Origin: Pseudomonas thivervalensis
GTDB taxonomy: Bacteria; Pseudomonadota; Gammaproteobacteria; Pseudomonadales; Pseudomonadaceae
NCBI RefSeq assembly: GCF_001269655.1
Contig: NZ_LHVE01000001.1
Coordinates: 600,075-664,074, forward strand
Direction: 5' to 3'
Length of the DNA stretch: 64,000 nt
Shown: positions 1 through 10,100 of the stretch, in pieces
Numbering within the stretch: the first letter of the stretch is position 1
How the letters are laid out: each line of letters begins with the position of its first letter
The notes under the pieces: generated by a model
The model's input: the letters and a program-made list of their open reading frames with translations, nothing else
What the model was told of the DNA's origin: nothing
The model's database searches: none
Made by a program: the position numbers and the translations under genes

Positions 1-963
1 GACCTTGTCCAGGGCCTGGGCCAGCGCGGCCTCGACCAACAGGACCAGGCTCGATTGCAGGCGCAGCATCACCGGCTGGGTCTCAGGATCGCCGAAACGG
101 CAGTTGAATTCGATGACTTTTGGGTTACCAGCCTTGTCGATCATCAGGCCGGCATAGAGGAAACCGGTGTAGACGTTGCCTTCGTCGGCCATGCCACGCA
201 CGGTTGGCCAGATTACCTGGTCCATGACGCGCTGGTGTACCTCGGCCGTGACCACAGGCGCCGGAGAGTACGCTCCCATGCCGCCGGTGTTCGGGCCGCT
301 GTCGCCATCGCCGACACGCTTGTGATCCTGGCTGGTGGCCATAGGCAGGACGTTCTTGCCATCGACCATGACGATGAAGCTGGCTTCCTCGCCGTCAAGG
401 AACTCTTCGATCACCACGCGGGAACCGGCGTCACCGAAGGCATTGCCGGCGAGCATGTCGCGCACGGCGTCTTCGGCTTCGGCCAGGGTCATGGCGACGA
501 TCACGCCTTTACCGGCGGCCAGGCCGTCGGCCTTGATCACGATCGGCGCGCCTTTCTCGCGCAGGTACGCCAGGGCTGGTTCGATTTCGGTGAAGTTCTG
601 GTAATCGGCGGTCGGGATCTTGTGACGCGCCAGGAAGTCCTTGGTGAACGCTTTCGAGCCTTCCAACTGCGCGGCGCCGGAGGTCGGGCCGAAGCAGTCC
701 AGGCCACGGGAGCGGAACAGGTCGACCACGCCGGCCACCAGCGGTACTTCCGGGCCGACGATGGTCAGCGAAACGTTCTTCTCGGCGAAGTCGGCGAGTT
801 GTTCCAGGGCCAGCACGTCGATGGCGACGTTTTCGCACTTGGCTTCGGTGGCGGTGCCGGCATTGCCCGGGGCCACGAAAACCTTCTGCACACGGGGATC
901 CTGGGCCACTTTCCAGGCCAGGGCGTGTTCGCGGCCACCGCTGCCAATGATCAAAACATTCAT
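1..963 (-). CDS. purD: Phosphoribosylamine-glycine ligase (GAR synthetase), C-terminus cut by window edge
   Basis: Joins phosphoribosylamine and glycine using ATP, the second step of de novo purine synthesis in the cytosol. The reading frame starts MNVLIIGSGGREHALAWK, the typical N-terminus of PurD, and 321 codons are visible of a family usually about 430 long. The rest lies off the left end. ATP-grasp sequence, including a GKGV-like stretch, follows the N-terminal domain. It lies downstream of purH on the same strand, separated by about 190 bp that contain a strong inverted repeat. Identification rests on the N-terminus and the purH neighbour, as in P. aeruginosa (PA4854-PA4855). Confidence 0.96.
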   Translation of the reverse strand, partial: MNVLIIGSGGREHALAWKVAQDPRVQKVFVAPGNAGTATEAKCENVAIDVLALEQLADFAEKNVSLTIVGPEVPLVAGVVDLFRSRGLDCFGPTSGAAQLEGSKAFTKDFLARHKIPTADYQNFTEIEPALAYLREKGAPIVIKADGLAAGKGVIVAMTLAEAEDAVRDMLAGNAFGDAGSRVVIEEFLDGEEASFIVMVDGKNVLPMATSQDHKRVGDGDSGPNTGGMGAYSPAPVVTAEVHQRVMDQVIWPTVRGMADEGNVYTGFLYAGLMIDKAGNPKVIEFNCRFGDPETQPVMLRLQSSLVLLVEAALAQALDKV

Positions 964-1052
964 TTCAAAAACCTCGGATGACGCTGATTCTGTTTGGAGC
1001 CTAGGGCATTTTGTGCCGTAGGAGGTCGCAATGAAGTCGGTAGATGCAAGGC

Positions 1053-1112
1053 GGAGTCGACCTCGATGAGCGGAGTTGCCTTCTGGCAATGAGCATCATC
1101 GAGGTCGGCTCC
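1053..1112. repeat. Long imperfect hairpin in the purH-purD intergenic region
   Basis: Two 17-nt arms (1053-1069 and 1096-1112) are reverse complements at 16 of 17 positions. The 26-nt loop holds a smaller hairpin (TTGCC TTCT GGCAA, about 1076-1089). It has no T-run, so it is not a standard terminator. It could be a processing or attenuation structure between purH and purD, or a copy of a small palindromic repeat family. Confidence 0.6.
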
Positions 1113-1151
1113 AACGCAGCAGATACCGGCTTCAGTGCGGCCGTCGTCTTG

Positions 1152-2759
1152 TTAGTGACGGAAGTGGCGCATGCCGGTGAAGACCATGGCGATGCCGGCT
1201 TCATCGGCTGCAGCGATCACCTCAGCGTCACGCATCGAACCACCCGGCTGGATCACGGCGGTGATACCCACCTTGGCCGCGTTGTCGATGCCGTCGCGGA
1301 ACGGGAAGAACGCATCGGAGGCCATGACCGCGCCCTGGACCTGCAAGCCGGCATGTTCAGCCTTGATGGCGGCGATGCGGGCCGAGTTCACGCGGCTCAT
1401 CTGGCCGGCGCCGACGCCGATGGTCTGGCGGTTCTTGGCGTAGACGATGGCGTTGGACTTGACGTACTTGGCGACTTTCCAGGCGAAGATCAGGTCGTTG
1501 ATTTCCTGCTCGCTCGGGGCACGCTTGGTTACGACCTTGAGGTCGTCGCTGCCGATCATGCCGATGTCGCGGCTCTGGACCAGCAGGCCGCCGTTGACGC
1601 GCTTGTAGTCCCAGGCCGGCGCACGGTCGGCCGACCATTGGCCGCAGGCCAGCAGGCGCACGTTGGCCTTGGCAGCGACAATGGCCCGGGCTTCTTCGCT
1701 GACCGAAGGGGCGATGATCACTTCGACGAACTGGCGCTCGACGATGGCCTTGGCGGTCTCGGCGTCCAGTTCACGGTTGAAGGCGATGATGCCGCCGAAG
1801 GCCGATTCGGTGTCGGTGGCGTAGGCCAGTTCGTAGGCCTGGCGGATGCCACCCTCGGCGTCCGGGCTCACGGCCACGCCGCACGGGTTGGCGTGCTTGA
1901 CGATCACGCAAGCGGGCTTGACGAAGCTCTTCACGCACTCCAGGGCGGCGTCGGTGTCGGCCACGTTGTTGAACGACAGTTCCTTGCCTTGCAACTGGGT
2001 GGCGGTGGCGATGCCGACTTCGGCAGGCTTGGCTTCCACGTAGAACGCCGCGCTCTGGTGCGGGTTCTCGCCGTAGCGCATTTCCTGGGCCTTGACGAAC
2101 TGGGTGTTGAAGGTGCGCGGGAATTCGCTGCGGCCTTCCGTGCTCAGGGTTTCAGCGGCCTGGTTCACGGTGCCCATGTAGTTGGCGATCATGCCGTCGT
2201 AGGCGGCGGTGTGTTCGAAGGCCTTGAGCATCAGGTCGAAACGCTGGGCGTAGGTCAGGCCACCGGCCTTGAGGTTGTCCAGCACGCTGGCGTAGTCGCT
2301 GGCGTTGACCACGATCGCCACGTCCTTGTGGTTCTTGGCCGCCGAGCGGACCATGGTCGGGCCGCCGATGTCGATGTTTTCGATGGCGGTCGGCAGGTCG
2401 CAGCCAGGCTTGTTGATGGTGGCTTCGAACGGGTAGAGGTTGACCGCCACCAGGTCGATCGGCTTGATGCCGTGTTCGTTCATGATGGCGTCGTCGATGC
2501 CGCGACGGCCCAGGATCCCGCCGTGGATTTTCGGGTGCAGGGTCTTGACCCGACCGTCCATCATTTCCGCAAAACCGGTGTAGTCCGCGACTTCCACTGC
2601 GGCGACGCCGTTGTCCTGCAGCAGCTTGAAGGTCCCGCCGGTGGAGAGAATCTCGACGCCCAGCTGTTGCAGCTCGCGGGCGAATTCGAGGATCCCGGTC
2701 TTGTCGGAGACGCTGATCAAGGCGCGGCGGATCGGCAGGCGGGTGGTCTGGTCGGTCAT
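1152..2759 (-). CDS. purH: Bifunctional AICAR formyltransferase / IMP cyclohydrolase
   Basis: Catalyses the last two steps of IMP synthesis: formyl transfer from 10-formyl-THF to AICAR, then ring closure. It is 535 aa, the usual family length. The N-terminal MGS-like cyclohydrolase domain begins with [17 protein letters not shown]. The C-terminal formyltransferase domain carries the KHANPCG motif. I chose the ATG that gives [12 protein letters not shown]; a frame opening seven codons upstream would add an unconserved leader. It follows the fis terminator, so it probably has its own promoter, and it precedes purD. This is the conserved dusB-fis-purH-purD order of Pseudomonas. Confidence 0.98.
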   Translation of the reverse strand: MTDQTTRLPIRRALISVSDKTGILEFARELQQLGVEILSTGGTFKLLQDNGVAAVEVADYTGFAEMMDGRVKTLHPKIHGGILGRRGIDDAIMNEHGIKPIDLVAVNLYPFEATINKPGCDLPTAIENIDIGGPTMVRSAAKNHKDVAIVVNASDYASVLDNLKAGGLTYAQRFDLMLKAFEHTAAYDGMIANYMGTVNQAAETLSTEGRSEFPRTFNTQFVKAQEMRYGENPHQSAAFYVEAKPAEVGIATATQLQGKELSFNNVADTDAALECVKSFVKPACVIVKHANPCGVAVSPDAEGGIRQAYELAYATDTESAFGGIIAFNRELDAETAKAIVERQFVEVIIAPSVSEEARAIVAAKANVRLLACGQWSADRAPAWDYKRVNGGLLVQSRDIGMIGSDDLKVVTKRAPSEQEINDLIFAWKVAKYVKSNAIVYAKNRQTIGVGAGQMSRVNSARIAAIKAEHAGLQVQGAVMASDAFFPFRDGIDNAAKVGITAVIQPGGSMRDAEVIAAADEAGIAMVFTGMRHFRH

Positions 2760-2791
2760 TTCAATTTCCATCAAAAGCAAGGGAAGTCAGC

Positions 2792-2825
2792 AAAAAAGGC
2801 GACCGTTTTTTATGCGGGCGCCTTT
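2792..2825 (-). terminator. Rho-independent terminator downstream of fis
   Basis: On the minus strand an AAAGGCG...CGCCTTT hairpin (arms 2795-2801 and 2819-2825) is followed by a run of T (complement of A 2792-2797). It lies just after the fis stop and before purH, separating the dusB-fis unit from the purine genes. Confidence 0.75.
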
Positions 2826-2842
2826 CTGGTTTGATTGAATGC

Positions 2843-3163
2843 TTACAGCAGATCGTACTGCTTGAGTTTCTTGCGCAGGGTGCCGCGGTTCAGGCCCAGC
2901 AGCTCACTGGCCTTGGTCTGGTTGCCCTTGACGTAGTTCATCACGCTTTCGAGCAGAGGCGCCTCGACTTCGGAAAGCACCAGGTTGTACACATCCGTGA
3001 CGGCAGCGCCCTCAAGGTGGGCGAAATAATTGTGCAGCGCCTTCTCGACACTCCCGCGAAGGGTCTGGCCTTCTTCGCTGGGCGTATTGAGGTGCTGTTT
3101 CAAATTCACGTTGTCGCTCACGGGTGTTGTTCCACTCACTAAAGTCTCGGTCATCATCGTCAT
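2843..3163 (-). CDS. fis: DNA-binding protein Fis
   Basis: Nucleoid-associated factor for inversion stimulation. It bends DNA and regulates rRNA, recombination and growth-phase genes. The 106-aa sequence matches Pseudomonas Fis: a variable N-terminal arm, then the C-terminal four-helix domain ending with the helix-turn-helix [19 protein letters not shown]. The start ATG overlaps the dusB stop (ATGA), showing translational coupling in a dusB-fis operon, as in enterics and other pseudomonads. A rho-independent terminator follows. Confidence 0.98.
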   Translation of the reverse strand: MTMMTETLVSGTTPVSDNVNLKQHLNTPSEEGQTLRGSVEKALHNYFAHLEGAAVTDVYNLVLSEVEAPLLESVMNYVKGNQTKASELLGLNRGTLRKKLKQYDLL

Positions 3164-4167
3164 GCGGCCACCCCTTCGTCCCCTGTCAGGCTCTTGTAAC
3201 GCTCAGCGAAGAACGCCTGAACGTCGGCGCATTGTGCTTGCGTACCATCCAAACGATTGAAACGGGCGCGAAACTCCCTGGCGCCCGGCAGGGTTGCGAG
3301 ATACCAGCCCACATGCTTGCGAGCGATGCGTACGCCCATGACTTCTCCGTAGAAGGCATGTAGCGCGGCCAGATGCTCTAGCAGAATACGTTCCACCTCG
3401 GGCAACTGCGGCGCAGCGAGCTTTTCGCCCGTGCGCAGGTAGTGTTCGATCTCACGAAAAATCCATGGCCGCCCCTGGGCGGCCCGGCCGATCAACAGGC
3501 CATCTGCACCGGTCGCGTCCAGCACGTACCGGGCCTTCTCCGGCGAATCGATGTCGCCGTTGGCAAAGACCGGAATCGACACCGCCTGCTTGATCGCGGC
3601 AATGGTGTCGTACTCGGCCTCGCCGGTGTACAGGTCGGCCCGGGTGCGGCCATGGACCGCCAACGCCGTGATGCCCGCCTGTTCGGCGATCTTCGCCACC
3701 ACCAGGCCATTCTTGTTCTCCCGGTCCCACCCGGTGCGGATCTTCAGGGTCACCGGCACATCGACCGCGGCGACGACCGCCTGCAGGATCTCGGTGACCA
3801 GCGCTTCATCTTTCAACAGGGCTGAGCCGGCGGCCTTGTTGCAGACCTTTTTCGCCGGGCAGCCCATGTTGATGTCGATGATCTGCGCCCCCAGCTCGAC
3901 GTTCGCCCGGGCCGCCTCCGCCAGCATCTGTGCGTCGCCACCGGCGATCTGTACCGAGCGGGGCTCGGGATCGCCTTCGTGGATCATGCGCAGACGCGAT
4001 TTGCGGGTGTTCCACAAACTCATGTCGCTGGTGACCATTTCCGAAACCACCAAGCCCGCGCCCAATCGTTTGCACAACTGACGAAAGGGCTGGTCGGTGA
4101 CGCCCGCCATGGGGGCGAGAACCAGGCCGTTCTGCAATGTATATGGGCCGATGCGTACCGCCGACAT
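3160..4167 (-). CDS. dusB: tRNA-dihydrouridine synthase B
   Basis: FMN enzyme that reduces uridine to dihydrouridine in the tRNA D-loop. At 335 aa it is full length. It starts with [20 protein letters not shown], and the Dus signature [12 protein letters not shown] is followed by the active-site segment [20 protein letters not shown], which contains the catalytic cysteine. A later [12 protein letters not shown] and [13 protein letters not shown] belong to the FMN-binding TIM barrel. It is the first gene of the dusB-fis operon and overlaps fis by 4 bp. The 184 bp upstream, up to the end of the zinc-ribbon gene, is the likely promoter region; no other feature is evident there. Confidence 0.98.
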   Translation of the reverse strand: MSAVRIGPYTLQNGLVLAPMAGVTDQPFRQLCKRLGAGLVVSEMVTSDMSLWNTRKSRLRMIHEGDPEPRSVQIAGGDAQMLAEAARANVELGAQIIDINMGCPAKKVCNKAAGSALLKDEALVTEILQAVVAAVDVPVTLKIRTGWDRENKNGLVVAKIAEQAGITALAVHGRTRADLYTGEAEYDTIAAIKQAVSIPVFANGDIDSPEKARYVLDATGADGLLIGRAAQGRPWIFREIEHYLRTGEKLAAPQLPEVERILLEHLAALHAFYGEVMGVRIARKHVGWYLATLPGAREFRARFNRLDGTQAQCADVQAFFAERYKSLTGDEGVAA

Positions 4168-4351
4168 AGGACTTCCCTGAAGTGGGGCCGGATCATGAGA
4201 CTTCGAAAAAGGGTTGGCATGATACCCGCTCTCGATGACTGGATAAAGATCGAATTGGATAAAATCTGAACAGCTATTTTGTTATCGCCAGCGGTTTGGT
4301 CTGGGTGAGGGCAGTCAGAAAGTTGCCGTCAATCGAACGACCCTGGCCCGT

Positions 4352-5575
4352 TCATTCAGGGGAATGAAAGCTCAGACTGTAGTTCACCGCCTTGGGGCCT
4401 GGGTCCAGGATATCCAGCGCGATGTGGATAGGCGTCTGCGGCGGCATTTCGCCGCGGCCCTCGAGATCGCCGCCCAGGTACTCCCCGGGCTTGAAGCGGC
4501 GGCTGGCGATCAGGTGCCCGTTGAGGTCGGCAAAGCGCAGTTCCAGCAACGGAAAAGGCTGGGAGAAGGGCGCGCGGTTGTAGATGATCGCGTCCACGAC
4601 CAGGGCGCCGCTGAACTCCGGATGGCTGCGCACCACCAGATTGCTGCTCTTGATCTTGGCGATGTCGACCTTGGAGGGTACGTCGCAGCCGATGGTCGGG
4701 CAGATTTGCAGGAACCATGGCCGGTACTGGTCCTGGCGGGCCAGTTCTTCGAAATGATAGGCGATGTATTGGCCGCCCAGGGCTGCGGCGGCGAGCAGTA
4801 TCAGCAGGGCCCACAACAAGCGGCGACCCCACGGCGAGCGGCGTTTGCGCCAGTCCAGTTGCAGCGGGTCGTCGTCCAGGTCGTGGAGGGCCTCGGCGCG
4901 TATCCCCGGCTCTTGGCGTTCCCGTGACTTGCGCAGTGGCACCGGTTGCTCGGGTTCGTCGTCGAGCTCGTCGGTGGCGGACAGGCGCTCCAAGTGTTCG
5001 TCGGGTTCGTCGTCCGGGGCGAGGCGGAGCGGGGCGCCCGGTTCGTCGTCCGGTTCCAGCGGTTCCAACGTCAGGGACAGGGACGGCTCGGTACGCGGCG
5101 GCCGCGCCGGTTCGTGGGGTTCGAACGGTTCAAAGGGGGTGTCGAGGACGGTTTCGGCGCGTTCGCCCGAGGTTTCGCTGTACAGGCTGTCGGGCCAGGC
5201 TTGTTGTTCGCCGGAAAGCGAATCGCGCTGCGCGCTCAGGTTGTCTTCCCGGCGCCGGCCGGCATTGCCCGGGGCGCGATTGTCACGTCGTTCCAGGCGC
5301 GCCAGTTCCTTGTCCAGGTCATCCAGGTCCAGCTCGGCGGCGCTCCATTGTTTCTGGCTGATCGCCCGGGGCGGAGCTTCGGCGGCAGGCTTGGCGGTCG
5401 GCGCGACCGGCGGCGCTTGCTTGCCAGTGCGTTGCTCCAGCAACTGCCGTGCGGCATTGAACACTTGCAGGCACGAGCCGCAACGAACCACCCCGCGGGC
5501 CACGCTCAATTGAGCATGGCTGACGCGAAAACGGGTGTGGCAATGCGGGCACTGGGTGACGAAGCTATCAGTCAT
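4352..5575 (-). CDS. Zinc-ribbon and DUF3426 domain membrane protein
   Basis: Function not established. The 407-aa protein begins with an MJ0042-type zinc ribbon (CPHC near residue 9 and CGSC near residue 32). A long, acidic, low-complexity Pro/Glu/Asp-rich linker follows (about 60-250). A single transmembrane helix (LLWALLILLAAAALGG, about 272-288) precedes a C-terminal DUF3426 domain. The likely topology is a cytoplasmic ribbon and linker with a periplasmic DUF3426 domain. It lies 30 bp downstream of prmA on the same strand, a position kept in P. aeruginosa (PA4851). The gene is high confidence; its role is unknown. Confidence 0.9.
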   Translation of the reverse strand: MTDSFVTQCPHCHTRFRVSHAQLSVARGVVRCGSCLQVFNAARQLLEQRTGKQAPPVAPTAKPAAEAPPRAISQKQWSAAELDLDDLDKELARLERRDNRAPGNAGRRREDNLSAQRDSLSGEQQAWPDSLYSETSGERAETVLDTPFEPFEPHEPARPPRTEPSLSLTLEPLEPDDEPGAPLRLAPDDEPDEHLERLSATDELDDEPEQPVPLRKSRERQEPGIRAEALHDLDDDPLQLDWRKRRSPWGRRLLWALLILLAAAALGGQYIAYHFEELARQDQYRPWFLQICPTIGCDVPSKVDIAKIKSSNLVVRSHPEFSGALVVDAIIYNRAPFSQPFPLLELRFADLNGHLIASRRFKPGEYLGGDLEGRGEMPPQTPIHIALDILDPGPKAVNYSLSFHSPE

Positions 5576-5605
5576 GCGGCAATCCGGTGGATACAGGCGC
5601 TCATT

Positions 5606-6484
5606 CTAGCGCCGACGTCCGGTGATGCGCACCCAGCCATCGCGATTGGCGATCGGGTCCAGCTCAAAGTCTGCGGCATAAGCGGCGGCGACTTCTTCGC
5701 CCTGTTCGGCGAGGATGCCCGACAGCGCCAGGCGTCCACCCGGCTTGACCAGGCTCGACAGTTGCGGCGCCAGGGACACCAGCGGGCCGGCGAGGATATT
5801 GGCCACCAGCACGTCGGCCTGGACCTGTGGCAAGTCCTGCGGCAAATACAGCGGGAACAGGGCTTCGGCAATGTTGTTGCGTCCGGCGTTGTCGCGGGAG
5901 GCTTCCAGGGCCTGGACGTCGATGTCGGTGCCGACCGCTTCCCGGGCACCCAGCAGCAGCGCGGCAATCGCCAGGATCCCCGAGCCACAGCCGAAGTCGA
6001 GTACGTTGCAGCCCTTGAGGTCCTGGCCGTCGAGCCATTCCAGGCACAGCGCGGTGGTCGGGTGGGTGCCGGTGCCGAACGCCAGGCCCGGGTCCAGCAG
6101 CAGGTTGACCGCGTCCGGCTCCGGCGCGGCATGCCAGCTAGGGACGATCCACAGGCGCTGGCCGAAACGCATCGGCTGGAAGTTGTCCATCCAACTGCGC
6201 TCCCAGTCCTGGTCCTCGATCACTTCGCTGTGATGTTCGGGCAACGGGCTGCCGGTCAGCAGCTCCAGATGGGCAAGCACGCTGGCCGCCTCGGTGCCGC
6301 CTTCGAACAGGGCCAGCAGGTGAGTGTGGGACCACAACGGGGTGGTATTGAGCTCCGGCTCGAAGATCGGCTGGTCTTCGGCGTCCATGAAGGTTACCGA
6401 TACCGCGCCTACTTCAAGAAACGCGTCTTCGTAGGTTTCGGCTTGTTCCGGGCTGATGGCCAGGCGTACTTGCAGCCAAGGCAT
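5606..6484 (-). CDS. prmA: Ribosomal protein L11 methyltransferase
   Basis: SAM-dependent enzyme that trimethylates ribosomal protein L11. The 292-aa sequence has an N-terminal substrate-recognition domain starting [16 protein letters not shown]. Its Rossmann methyltransferase domain has [17 protein letters not shown] (motif I) and the catalytic loop [11 protein letters not shown] chose the MPW start, as in other Pseudomonas PrmA; the reading frame continues only three codons upstream. In P. aeruginosa prmA lies close downstream of accC. Here a plus-strand toxin gene separates them, so prmA must be transcribed from the 190 bp between 6485 and 6674. Confidence 0.97.
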   Translation of the reverse strand: MPWLQVRLAISPEQAETYEDAFLEVGAVSVTFMDAEDQPIFEPELNTTPLWSHTHLLALFEGGTEAASVLAHLELLTGSPLPEHHSEVIEDQDWERSWMDNFQPMRFGQRLWIVPSWHAAPEPDAVNLLLDPGLAFGTGTHPTTALCLEWLDGQDLKGCNVLDFGCGSGILAIAALLLGAREAVGTDIDVQALEASRDNAGRNNIAEALFPLYLPQDLPQVQADVLVANILAGPLVSLAPQLSSLVKPGGRLALSGILAEQGEEVAAAYAADFELDPIANRDGWVRITGRRR

Positions 6485-6674
6485 GGCGGGCACCTTTGAA
6501 AAAATCTACAGGGGGCAGCGCAGGGCTGCAAAGGCGCGCAGTGTACGCCAGGTCGCCATCAAAGTGGATAAGCGCGTCTGCGCCGACCGAGCGGTGTTTC
6601 GATATATATATGTATGCCATGGACGTCTTGCAGGACGGATAAGGTGCCGGTCCACACAGCAGGGAGGAATGTGT

Positions 6675-7127
6675 ATGGACATCACTGCCAAACGGCAAGG
6701 CAACATGGAACGCACGGGGCCGGTCACTGCCCCGCAGGTGGCCGGCGCGCAGGCGACCCTGGAGAAATTGATAGGCAGGCAGGTGGCTATCGACGCACGG
6801 CTGCAGGCCCAGATGAGCTTGCTGGAGCTGATGGAAGAGTACCTGCTGGTCGAGCTGCGCACCTACCATTACCAAGGCAATATCGATCCCCATTACCTGG
6901 ATAGGCTGCTCGACACCGTGCTGCAGCGCATGATCGACCAGGCGCCATTGGTGTATGACGAGGAACAGGACGCGCCCTACCGTTGGCCCGACGGCGCAGA
7001 CCTGGGGTTTTCGGCCGAGCGCCGGGCATTCATTGTCCAGGCGGTGGAGGGGGCGGCCACACAGTTTGTCAGTCACTACAAAGACTATCTGCGGCGGCAT
7101 TGGCGAATGGCGGCACATGACGCCTAG
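6675..7127 (+). CDS. N-terminal fragment of dermonecrotic-toxin-like protein, ended by an in-frame amber codon
   Basis: A 150-codon frame starts at ATG 6675, about 7 nt after a strong AGGGAGG ribosome site (6661-6667), and ends at TAG 7125-7127. The next frame (from 7131) is in the same phase, with only the codon CTC between. The two therefore read as one 1,323-codon gene broken by a single TAG. The fragment is helical and charged, and ends with SHYKDYLRRHWRMAAHDA. Large Pseudomonas proteins of the DUF6543/ToxA_N family carry a similar helical segment that runs on into the next module. One C-to-T change (CAG to TAG) would explain the stop. Alternatives are a genuine small upstream protein or a sequencing error. 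A second ATG at 6669 is too close to the ribosome site. Confidence 0.7.
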   Translation: MDITAKRQGNMERTGPVTAPQVAGAQATLEKLIGRQVAIDARLQAQMSLLELMEEYLLVELRTYHYQGNIDPHYLDRLLDTVLQRMIDQAPLVYDEEQDAPYRWPDGADLGFSAERRAFIVQAVEGAATQFVSHYKDYLRRHWRMAAHDA

Positions 7128-7130
7128 CTC

Positions 7131-10100
7131 GTGGAGGTGGTCAGGCAAAAACTCGATGAGCACCTGGTTGCGGTTGACGAGCTGTTTCAGCCTGATCGCC
7201 TGATTGGCCTGGACGTCGATGAGTTGCGAGAGCGGATCGAAACACTCCAGGACGCCTGGCGCGGGACGAGTCACTTGACTGCGCTGGCGACGACATCGGA
7301 GCGCCGGGAGCTTGGTGCGACAGCTCGTTTGCAATTGCCGTACTGGCTGCGAGCGTTGAGCGGTCCGGATCGTGAGTGGCTGCGGGCATTGGAACAGCAG
7401 GTCGCGCTTGCACAGGCACGGGTAGATGAGCGGGTCGATGGCCTGGGTTCGCTGCGGGCCTTCGCTCGGCAATTGACCCGGGACTATGTCAGGCATGAAT
7501 TGGACATGGTGGTCGAGCCGGACAGTATTCGTGTGCAGTTGCAGTGGCGAACCGTCGTTGGCCAGCCAGTCCACAGCTACAGCTTGAGTGAACTGGTGGC
7601 GGCAGGCCCGGTTAGGCCGGACGCGGTGTCGGTGTTTCTGGTCGAGAACGGCGGCATGCTCCGTAACCAGCCGCTTTCATCAGTCTTCATTGCCCAATTG
7701 TTGGCAAACGTCGATGCGCCTGCCGGGTACCTGTCGGCGCTGGCCGAGCGCTATGAACGTGCCGACCTGCAGGACGCCATGCTCGATTGGTATTGGGTGC
7801 GGCTGCAGCACAGTGCGTTTGTCGCGCGTTGCGCGGGCCAGTTGTCGGTGACCGGCCATGACCACCTCAGTGCCCTATGGACGAGTGACGGCGCGACGTC
7901 CACCGTCGATGGGTTGCGTGTCGCCGGCCTGGTGCTTCCCAACGGTCTGAAGTGTGCCGAACTCTTGGTGTTTTACCGCGAAGACGTGGGGGATGGTGTC
8001 AGTGGCCTGGTGTTGTACGCCCCCGGCAAACCCGATGGCCAGGAGTGGATCGAGATGCCCTCGCTGCGAGCCCTGAACGGTGAGGTAGGGGCCTGGACCC
8101 AGCACGAGGCCGGTCGCGAATATCTGTTGCAGCAACTCTCGGCGACCGAGCGTGGGCAGGCGCGAGAGTATTTTGCCCACGTGCTGGAGAAGCCTGCTTC
8201 ATGGGATCTGGAACAAGACCCGAGGGGCGCGGAGGCAGGTTTAAGCGACTGTCTGCGGAACGCTGTCCTGACCGGCCTGGCCAATAACCTGACGCAGGTG
8301 GAATTGGACGAGTCGCCTCGCTGGTACTCGGCGTTACCGCTCGAGTCCCGGCGCAACATCAGTGGTTTGAGCCAGGCGTTTCTGGTCCAGCAAAAAGTGT
8401 TCGACGAGCAGCTTGTGGGCTATGAGGCCTTCATGGACTTCGCCAAGCGCACCTTTGCCGAGGTGATCACGCCTTATATGCGTCGCAAAGGTGTGCTTGA
8501 ACCGGTCGATCCGGCCACGGTCCTCATCGACTACAGCCCGGGGTTGGCCGCCCGGAAAAAAACCGCCAGCCTGTTGGATCTCGCCATCTTCGGATACGAG
8601 CACAACGCGGACATCGATGACCCGGCCAAGGGCGTGCGGTCTACTGTCGGGCAGGATTTGCAGCAGGTTCGCAGTGCCGATCTGGCGTCCTACATTCGCG
8701 TGGCTTACCTGGGGGAGCGCTATGCCCGGCACATCCGCGCCGGGTTCCTTGACGCCACCGCGCCAGAATATTCGGAGCGTCGCGAGGCCTGCCGCTACCT
8801 GCTGTTGGCCCGGATGGACCGCGACCTGCGGGTTGCCCATGGCAAGTCGATGTTGAGCACCGATGAGTTCCAATGGCTGACCCGACAAGTCACGCTCTTG
8901 AGCGATGGGCGACCAGCGGACCGCGCCACGTACCCCGGCACCGCCGTGGCGCGCGAAGGCGTGATCAAGTTGACCGTCGATGGCCATGTCGTGCTGGGCG
9001 TCTATGTGTTCGCCTACTTCGATCCGCAGGCGTTTTACTGGCTGTACACACCCGACGCGCCGGACGGCATCCTGTTTCGCCGATACCTGGATGTTTCCGG
9101 GAGCGTCGCAGCGCAACTGCAAGATTACCTACTGGAGCGGGTCTCACTCACCGCGCGTGACGCGGTAAGGCGGACTCTGCAAGCCCTGGCGAACGGAACC
9201 CGGCGCGTCGATACATTGCGCGAGGTCAACCGCCTGACCGATGTCCGTACCGAGTTCGATGCTGGCATCGAACGCGCTGTCACCGATGTGGAGGACATCA
9301 CCAGCAGTCGTGCCGAAATGATCCGCAGCCAGGTGTTCAAGGGCCTGATCTTCGCGGCGGTTCCGGTGTGCATGGTTTACCCGCCATTTGCCTTGTTGCT
9401 GGATGTCGGCTTGATTGCCGTCAGCGCCAGGCAGGCCATCGAGGCGCATGTGCAGGGTGACACGGAGGGCGCGCTTGGCCATTGGCTGGTCGCGACCTGG
9501 GGAACGCTGTTTGCCACGCTCGGTGCCCCAAGCGTGGCCATCGCACTGGGGCATGCGGCCAGGTACGTGCAACTCGCCGTGAAACCCTTGCCATTGTCCG
9601 CCCAACGCCTGAGACGCCTGTCATCGGTTGTCGCCAAAGAGTCCGGGCCGCCCATCCCGGCCATCCGCCTCAAGCCGCGGCAGGCGGCCCGCAGGACACC
9701 GGAGAATTTACAGCGGGTGACGGAGGAGGGAATTTTTTTCGGCACCTATCGCAGCTTGCCCAGCGCTTCGCAACCGCGAAGCACTTATTACATCGCAAGC
9801 AAGGGCAAGTATTACCAGGTGAAGAGGGACCGCTACTTCGATGGCTTGTGCCTGGTGGATGCCAGGCGCCCCGGTGCGTTATTCAACGTGCCCATACGGC
9901 GGATGGCGAACGGCAAGTGGACCCACAACAGGGTTGGTTTGAGCGGCGGCAATGGCGAAGTGCGCAACTTGGGGCGAATAGGCGATCTGCGCGAGGCGTT
10001 CCCCGGGCATGTCTTTCCGGACGTGACAAGGGGCGCATTGCAGGGTGAAGCCGTGGTGGCGAGGTTCAGCGAAGCGGCGGACAACTACCTGTTCTCGCTC

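Noticed and set aside
1044..2834. A 596-codon open frame on the plus strand opposite purH
   Set aside because: It is antisense to a well-conserved enzyme, and its His/Asp/Gly-rich composition is what GC-rich codons give on the complementary strand.
4946..6499. A 517-codon plus-strand open frame across the zinc-ribbon gene and prmA
   Set aside because: It spans two conserved minus-strand genes and has no family features.
6563..6571. AGTGGATAA as a DnaA box upstream of the toxin gene
   Set aside because: It is only 8 of 9 matching and solitary, so no weight was given to it.
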